NCBI GenBank assembly: GCA_033675265.1
Contig: JAUJYZ010000177.1
Location: forward strand, 62,001-126,000
Reading direction: 5' to 3'
DNA from: Actinostola sp. cb2023
Taxonomy: Eukaryota; Cnidaria; Anthozoa; Actiniaria; Actinostolidae
DNA length: 64,000 nt
Both the position numbers and the translations under genes were made by a program. Below, one piece after another: positions 58,601 to 64,000 of the stretch. Under the pieces are notes generated by a model. The model was given only the letters and a program-made list of their open reading frames with translations, made no database searches and was not told the DNA's origin. Each line of letters begins with the position of its first letter. Position 1 is the stretch's first letter.

Positions 58601-61600
58601 AACAAAGTTACAATTTCATCATATTCTTCTGATCATTTCAAGCAAATACAAATTTCGACCATCACAGTCAATACAGCTAATTCAAAAAGATTGTATTATG
58701 AATAGTGAATACTAGTCAGTGTGATGAATTATAATTTAGAGTAGAAGCCAAAACCAGGCGTTGCCAGAATAGAGAGCAAAAAAACGACCCTTTTCAAACA
58801 TGTATACAAAACTAACTTTAATCTCTGAATGCACAGTACATTGGAGAGCATCTAGGGGTGGGGGGACCCCTAAAGAGCAATCGCTCCCTCCCCCTCTACA
58901 ATAACAACTCAGAAGTCCATATTTTAACTCCCTGAAAATAAGTATTTTCTTGTGGCCTAGCATATATAAGTCACTGATAATCCTGGATCGCCCCCAGTTA
59001 CACCATACAGTATGCAGTATTCATAAGACAATAGCTGTATTGATGCATGTCATACCTACAGATTCCTTTTTGACCATGTCTGCTAGAGAATTTATCGCCA
59101 ATGATAGGATTCCTCTACATAAACAAAGATACTAGGTTAGAATGTGGTAGTATATTGGTGCAGCATACCATACAATGTACATAAACAAAGATACTAGGTT
59201 AGAATGTGGTAGTATATTGGTGCAGCACACCATACAATGTACATAAACAAAGATACAAAGATACTAGGTTAGAATGTGGTAGTATATTGGTGCAGCATAC
59301 CATACAATGTACATAAACAAAGATACTAGGTTAGAATGTGGTAGTATATTGGTGCAGCATACTATACAATGTACATAAACAAAGATACTAGGTTAGAATG
59401 TGGTAGTATATAGGTGCAGCATACCATACAATGTACATAAACACATATACTAGGTTAGAATGTGGTAGTATATTGGTGCAGCATACCATACAATGTACAT
59501 AAACAAAGATACTAGGTTAGAATGTGGTAGTATATAGGTGCAGCATACCATACAATGTACATAAACAAAGATACTAGGTTAGAATGTGGTAGTATATTGG
59601 TGCAGCACACCATACAATGTACATAAACAAAGATACTAGGTTAGAATGTGGTAGTATATTGGTGCAGCATACCATACAATGTACATAAACAAAGATACTA
59701 GGTTAGAATGTGGTAGTATATTGGTGCAGCATACCATACAATGTACATAAACAAAGATACTAGGTTAGAATGTGGTAGTATATTGGTGCAGCATACCATA
59801 CAATGTACATAAACAAAGATACTAGGTTAGAATGTGGTAGTATATTGGTGCAGCATACCATACAATGTACATAAACAAAGATACTAGGTTAGAATGTGGT
59901 AGTATATAGGTGCAGCATACCATACAATGTACATAAACAAAGATACTAGGTTTAGAATGTAGTAGTATATTGGTGCAACATACCATACAATGTACATAAA
60001 CAAAGATACTAGGTTAGAATGTGGTAGTATATTGGTGCAGCATACCATACAATGTACATAAACAAAGATACTAGGTTAGAATGTGGTAGTATATTGGTGC
60101 AGCATACCATACAATGTACATAAACAAAGATACTAGGTTAGAATGTGGTAGTATATTGGTGCAGCATACCATACAATGTACATAAACAAAGATACTAGGT
60201 TAGAATGTAGTAGTATATTGGTGCAGCATACCATACAATGTACATAAACAAAGATACTAGGTTAGAATGTGGTAGTATATTGGTGCAGCATACCATACAA
60301 TGTACATAAACAAAGATACTAGGTTAGAATGTGGTAGTATATTGGTGCAGCATACTATACAATGTACATAAACAAAGATACTAGGTTAGAATGTGGTAGT
60401 ATATTGGTGCAGCATACCATACAATGTACATAAACAAAGATACTAGGTTAGAATGTGGTAGTATATTGGTGCAGCATACCATACAATGTACATAAACAAA
60501 GATACTAGGTTAGAATGTGGTAGTATATTGGTGCAGCATACCATACAATGTACATAAACAAAGATACTAGGTTAGAATGTAGTAGTATATTGGTGCAGCA
60601 TACCATACAATGTACATAAACAAAGATACTAGGTTAGAATGTGGTAGTATATTGGTGCAGCATACCATACAATGTACATAAACAAAGATACTAGGTTAGA
60701 ATGTGGTAGTATATTGGTGCAGCATACCATACAATGTACATAAACAAAGATACTAGGTTAGAATGTGGTAGTATATAGGTGCAGCATACCATACAATGTA
60801 CATAAACAAAGATACTAGGTTAGAATGTGGTAGTATATTGGTGCAGCATACCATACAATGTACATAAACAAAGATACTAGGTTAGAATGTGGTAGTATAT
60901 TGGTGCATCATACCATACAATGTACATAAACAAAGATACTAGGTTAGAATGTGGTAGTATATTAGTGCAGCATACTATACAATGTACAAAAACAAAGATA
61001 CTAGGTTAGAATGTGGTAGTATATTGGTGCAGCATACCATACAATGTACATAAACAAAGATACTAGGTTAGAATGTGGTAGTATATTGGTGCAGCATACC
61101 ATACAATGTACATAAACAAAGATACTAGGTTAGAATGTGGTAGTATATAGGTGCAGCATACCATACAATGTACATAAACAAAGATACTAGGTTAGAATGT
61201 GGTAGTATATTGGTGCAGCATACCATACAATGTACATAAACAAAGATACTAGGTTAGAATGTAGTAGTATATTGGTGCAGCATACTATACAATGTACATA
61301 AACAAAGATACTAGGTTAGAATGTGGTAGTATATTGGTGCAGCATACCATACAATGTACATAAACAAAGATACTAGGTTAGAATGTAGTAGTATATTGGT
61401 GCAGCATACCATACAATGTACATAAACAAAGATACTAGGTTAGAATGTGGTAGTATATTGGTGCAGCATACCATACAATGTACATAAACAAAGATACTAG
61501 GTTAGAATGTGGTAGTATATTGGTGCAGCATACCATACAATGTACATAAACAAAGATACTAGGTTAGAAGAATGTAGTAGTATATTGGTGCAGCATACCA

Positions 61601-63805
61601 TACAATGTACATAAACAAAGATACTAGGTTAGAATGTGGTAGTATATTGATGCAGCATACCATACAATGTACATAAACAAAGATACTAGGTTAGAATGTG
61701 GTAGTATATTGGTGCAGCATACTATACAATGTACATAAACAAAGATACTAGGTTAGAATGTGGTAGTATATTGGTGCAGCATACCATACAATGTACATAA
61801 ACAAAGATACTAGGTTAGAATGTGGTAGTATATTGGTGCAGCATACCATACAATGTACATAAACAAAGATACTAGGTTAGAATGTGGTAGTATATTGGTG
61901 CAGCATACCATACAATGTACATAAACAAAGATACTAGGTTAGAATGTGGTAGTATATTGGTGCAGCATACTATACAATGTACATAAACAAAGATACTAGG
62001 TTAGAATGTGGTAGTATATTGGTGCAGCATACCATACAATGTACATAAACAAAGATACTAGGTTAGAATGTGGTAGTATATTGGTGCAGCATACCATACA
62101 ATGTACATAAACAAAGATACTAGGTTAGAATGTAGTAGTATATTGGTGCAGCATACCATACAATGTACATAAACAAAGATACTAGGTTAGAATGTAGTAG
62201 TATATTGGTGCAGCATACCATACAATGTACATAAACAAAGATACTAGGTTAGAATGTGGTAGTATATAGGTGCAGCATACCATACAATGTACATAAACAA
62301 AGATACTAGGTTAGAATGTGGTAGTATATTGGTGCAGCATACCATACAATGTACATAAACAAAGATACTAGGTTAGAATGTGGTAGTATATTGGTGCAGC
62401 ATACCATACAATGTACATAAACAAAGATACTAGGTTAGAATGTGGTAGTATATTGGTGCAGCATACCATACAATGTACATAAACAAAGATACTAGGTTAG
62501 AATGTAGTAGTATATTGGTGCAGCATACTATACAATGTACATAAACAAAGATACTAGGTTAGAATGTGGTAGTATATTGGTGCAGCATACCATACAATGT
62601 ACATAAACAAAGATACTAGGTTAGAATGTAGTAGTATATTGGTGCAGCATACCATACAATGTACATAAACAAAGATACTAGGTTAGAATGTGGTAGTATA
62701 TTGGTGCAGCATACCATACAATGTACATAAACAAAGATACTAGGTTAGAATGTGGTAGTATATTGGTGCAGCATACCATACAATGTACATAAACAAAGAT
62801 ACTAGGTTAGAATGTAGTAGTATATTGGTGCAGCATACCATACAATGTACATAAACAAAGATACTAGGTTAGAATGTGGTAGTATATTGGTGCAGCATAC
62901 TATACAATGTACATAAACAAAGATACTAGGTTAGAATGTGGTAGTATATTGGTGCAGCGTACCATACAATGTACATAAACAAAGATACTAGGTTAGAATG
63001 TGGTAGTATATAGGTGCAGCATACCATACAATGTACATAAACACATATACTAGGTTAGAATGTGGTAGTATATTGGTGCAGCATACCACAGTATTGGTAC
63101 CTGGATTCGTAACTTGACACAAGCTTTTGTTAATGGTTTTGTTCCTGTTTCACTTCCAATAATTTTAACCTGAAAAGTGACACATAAACAATGGTAATCT
63201 CCAATGTCAATGTCTTGTAGATTGGTGTCATTGCATCAAATATTGCACGATTCTTCAACCATGTGTTCAACCTAGTGATATTTTTATTATCCAAGCTTTC
63301 AGGCTAAGCGCCCATCTTCAGGGATTGTAACGAAATGTTTGTAATCGTAATCTCCTACACAATAACACTTTATTTAACGAGGATGTACAGATAAAGCTAT
63401 GCTTTTTTCCAATCTGGTCCTCCTAAGTGGGCTACATGGGCTACATGGTCCTCCTAAGTGGGCTACATGGGCTACTCCTGTAGATGGACAGGACTCTAAT
63501 AAATGGGTTTCCTGTGGTAACGGAAGGACAAGGATTTCCGTTTCGTCTTTAATCACCTCCTTCCCACTCTCCTTTCTCCTAAACAGCCACAGGAAGCCCA
63601 AAGGGAGTTGCCTTGAGAGGAGATCCACTTCCATCAATGTTGTCCCATTTCAGACCATGTGACCATTCCCTTAATGAGTATAATATCTGAACAAATACAC
63701 TGATACTTTGAACAAAGAATGTTAATCCTCACATCATCAACAACACTGGGTTCCATGTTTGTGTACTTTTTCACGGTCGCCTGTCCAGTATTAGTATCAA
63801 TATAG
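55364..63805 (-). CDS. POLR1B: RNA polymerase I second-largest subunit, 3' part
   Basis: Catalytic-core subunit (RPA2) that makes the 47S-type rRNA precursor in the nucleolus. Exons, 5' to 3': 63733-63805, 63101-63169, 59056-59114, 58492-58589, 57787-57912, 56764-56891, 55951-55998, 55766-55882, 55364-55600. All GT-AG with matching phases. Diagnostic blocks: [56 protein letters not shown], and a C-terminal zinc site (CTKCG...CKSC) with [17 protein letters not shown], the Pol I rather than Pol II/III form. Upstream exons lie beyond the right edge. Confidence 0.95.
55766..55882 (-). CDS. POLR1B: POLR1B exon h
   Basis: 39 codons, [20 protein letters not shown] then [19 protein letters not shown]; acceptor CTACAG, donor GTG|GTAGGT. 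Confidence 0.95.
55951..55998 (-). CDS. POLR1B: POLR1B exon g (16 codons)
   Basis: [16 protein letters not shown], phase 0, acceptor TTTTTAG, donor CAG|GTAACA. Conserved loop joining exon f to the next block. Confidence 0.92.
56397..56562 (-). mobile_element. MITE, CAGGGGCGTAGCCAG family, 5-bp TSD
   Basis: 166 bp with ends CAGGGGCATAGACAG and the reverse complement of CAGGAGCGTAGCCAG, flanked by ACCGT at 56392-56396 and 56563-56567. Inverted relative of 3767-3914. Contains a poly-C run. Confidence 0.75.
56764..56891 (-). CDS. POLR1B: POLR1B exon f
   Basis: 128 nt, [20 protein letters not shown] then [20 protein letters not shown]; acceptor GATTCAG, donor CAG|GTACAA. Confidence 0.95.
56892..57786. 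other. POLR1B intron without confirmed gene
   Basis: Contains AATCTGATTGG and CTAGTAG blocks that look like dispersed repeat debris, and a short plus-strand frame from AAGATGGAGGAC (57248) encoding a Lys-rich peptide; not supported as a gene. Confidence 0.5.
57787..57912 (-). CDS. POLR1B: POLR1B exon e
   Basis: 126 nt, [20 protein letters not shown] then [19 protein letters not shown]; acceptor TTCCAG, donor AAGT|GTAAGT chosen because its phase fits exon f. Confidence 0.93.
57913..58491. other. POLR1B intron without identified element
   Basis: Some short inverted segments (ACAACTCGTGTTGT near 58170) but no clear boundaries or coding signal. Confidence 0.5.
58492..58589 (-). CDS. POLR1B: POLR1B exon d
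   Basis: 98 nt, [20 protein letters not shown] then [13 protein letters not shown]; acceptor TTTACAG, donor CG|GTAAGT. Confidence 0.95.
58590..59055. other. POLR1B intron with possible MITE fragment
   Basis: CTAGGGGTGGGGGGACCCCT near 58852 resembles the end of a MITE; no partner end found. Confidence 0.4.
59056..59114 (-). CDS. POLR1B: POLR1B exon c
   Basis: 59 nt encoding [19 protein letters not shown], the hybrid-binding core motif. Acceptor ATGTAG sits in a sequence nearly identical to the satellite unit, where ATGTAC replaces it. Confidence 0.95.
59115..63090. repeat. 62-bp satellite filling a POLR1B intron (about 64 copies)
   Basis: Head-to-tail units with TACAATGTACATAAACAAAG, ATACTAGGTTAGAATGTGG and TATTGGTGCAGCATACCA. 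Common variants: GTAGTAG, ATAGG, ACTAT. The intron is 59115-63100, so only about 12 bases at the donor end are non-repeat, while the acceptor end is a one-base variant of the unit. Confidence 0.97.
63101..63169 (-). CDS. POLR1B: POLR1B exon b
   Basis: 23 codons [20 protein letters not shown] then RIQ, phase 0. Donor CAG|GTACCA lies about 12 bases from the 62-bp satellite. It joins across the satellite to RNPIIGDKF, matching the conserved order. Confidence 0.88.
63297..63321 (-). other. Hammerhead-like or Penelope-type 3' motif
   Basis: Minus strand CTGAAGA, a GGGC/GCCT stem with GCTTA loop, then GAAA: the order of a hammerhead core (CUGANGA, stem II, GAAA). Stem III and the cleavage side are not convincing. 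Confidence 0.2.
63414..63476. repeat. 30-bp tandem duplication
   Basis: Two copies of GGTCCTCCTAAGTGGGCTAC plus following ATGGGCTAC in intron 63170-63732. Confidence 0.85.
63733..63805 (-). CDS. POLR1B: POLR1B exon a (most 5' seen)
   Basis: 73 nt, acceptor TTACAG, donor GAT|GTGAGG. Reads [20 protein letters not shown] onward. It enters one base before a full codon, so the upstream exon must end in phase 2; no such exon is found by 64000. Confidence 0.82.
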
Positions 63806-64000
63806 CTGTAAGGCAATAAACTGCATTAACATTTAGCTCTACGATGTTACAATCATCAAGGAGTTTAAGCCTGGTTTTCACTAGTGGCACAAGCATTAAG
63901 GTGGCTCACCTTGATTACTCAGACGCACACTACCCCAACTTTGAACGGCTGATACTTCACTGTCTGAGCTCGGTCGGGTAAACTGCGTCACACATTTACT

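Noticed and set aside
59115..63090. CRISPR-like array of 62-bp units
   Set aside because: Units are contiguous with no unique spacers, and the array is in a eukaryotic intron.
63870..64000. Possible further POLR1B exon on the minus strand (frame ending VRLSNQ before a GTGAGC)
   Set aside because: Sequence does not resemble the conserved region expected before YIDTNTG and its phase (1) does not fit the next exon (needs 2).

Overview
This is a metazoan nuclear region. It has multi-exon genes with GT-AG introns, dense MITEs, microsatellites and a tyrosine-recombinase retrotransposon. Repeat style and gene content fit a cnidarian such as an anthozoan, but the sequence alone does not prove that. 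No bacterial operon, CRISPR array, tRNA or rRNA gene was seen.

Left part, 1-35275, minus strand: one very large gene for a coiled-coil centrosomal/Golgi scaffold of the AKAP9/pericentrin family. I resolve 22 coding exons, about 4,200 residues, all joining in compatible phases apart from two apparent 1-base frameshifts. The start codon is at 35275. The 3' end, where a PACT domain would be expected, lies off the left edge. Its introns hold several unrelated tandem arrays (CAT-rich, 34-bp VNTR, about 860 bp of AAGC, a 1-kb polypurine tract, trinucleotide hairpins) and at least eight MITE-like elements, several with clear target-site duplications.

Middle, about 36.0-54.9 kb: a giant palindrome of roughly 9.5-kb arms, centred at 45687/45688. 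Each arm holds a decayed DIRS-type retrotransposon (RT, RNase H, tyrosine recombinase) with blocks of a unique region (here called A) and a 36-bp satellite. Left arm copy: minus strand; right arm copy: plus strand. Each copy has its own later insertion: a 678-bp foldback element in the left recombinase, and a 1,290-bp Mutator-like element with a 9-bp target duplication in the right RT. A second, smaller inversion point sits at 54501/54502. The palindrome fills almost the whole space between the two host genes.

Right part, 55.29-64 kb, minus strand: the 3' portion of POLR1B, the second-largest subunit of RNA polymerase I. Nine exons are resolved, with stop codon and poly(A) signal. One intron (59115-63100) is almost entirely a 62-bp tandem repeat (about 64 copies) that runs from close to the donor to the acceptor, as if a short ancestral intron had been amplified internally.

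Both host genes are read right to left: POLR1B lies upstream, then the mobile palindrome, then the AKAP9-like gene. They have no obvious shared function. The main points for follow-up are the palindrome, the satellite-filled intron, and the two frameshifts in the scaffold gene.
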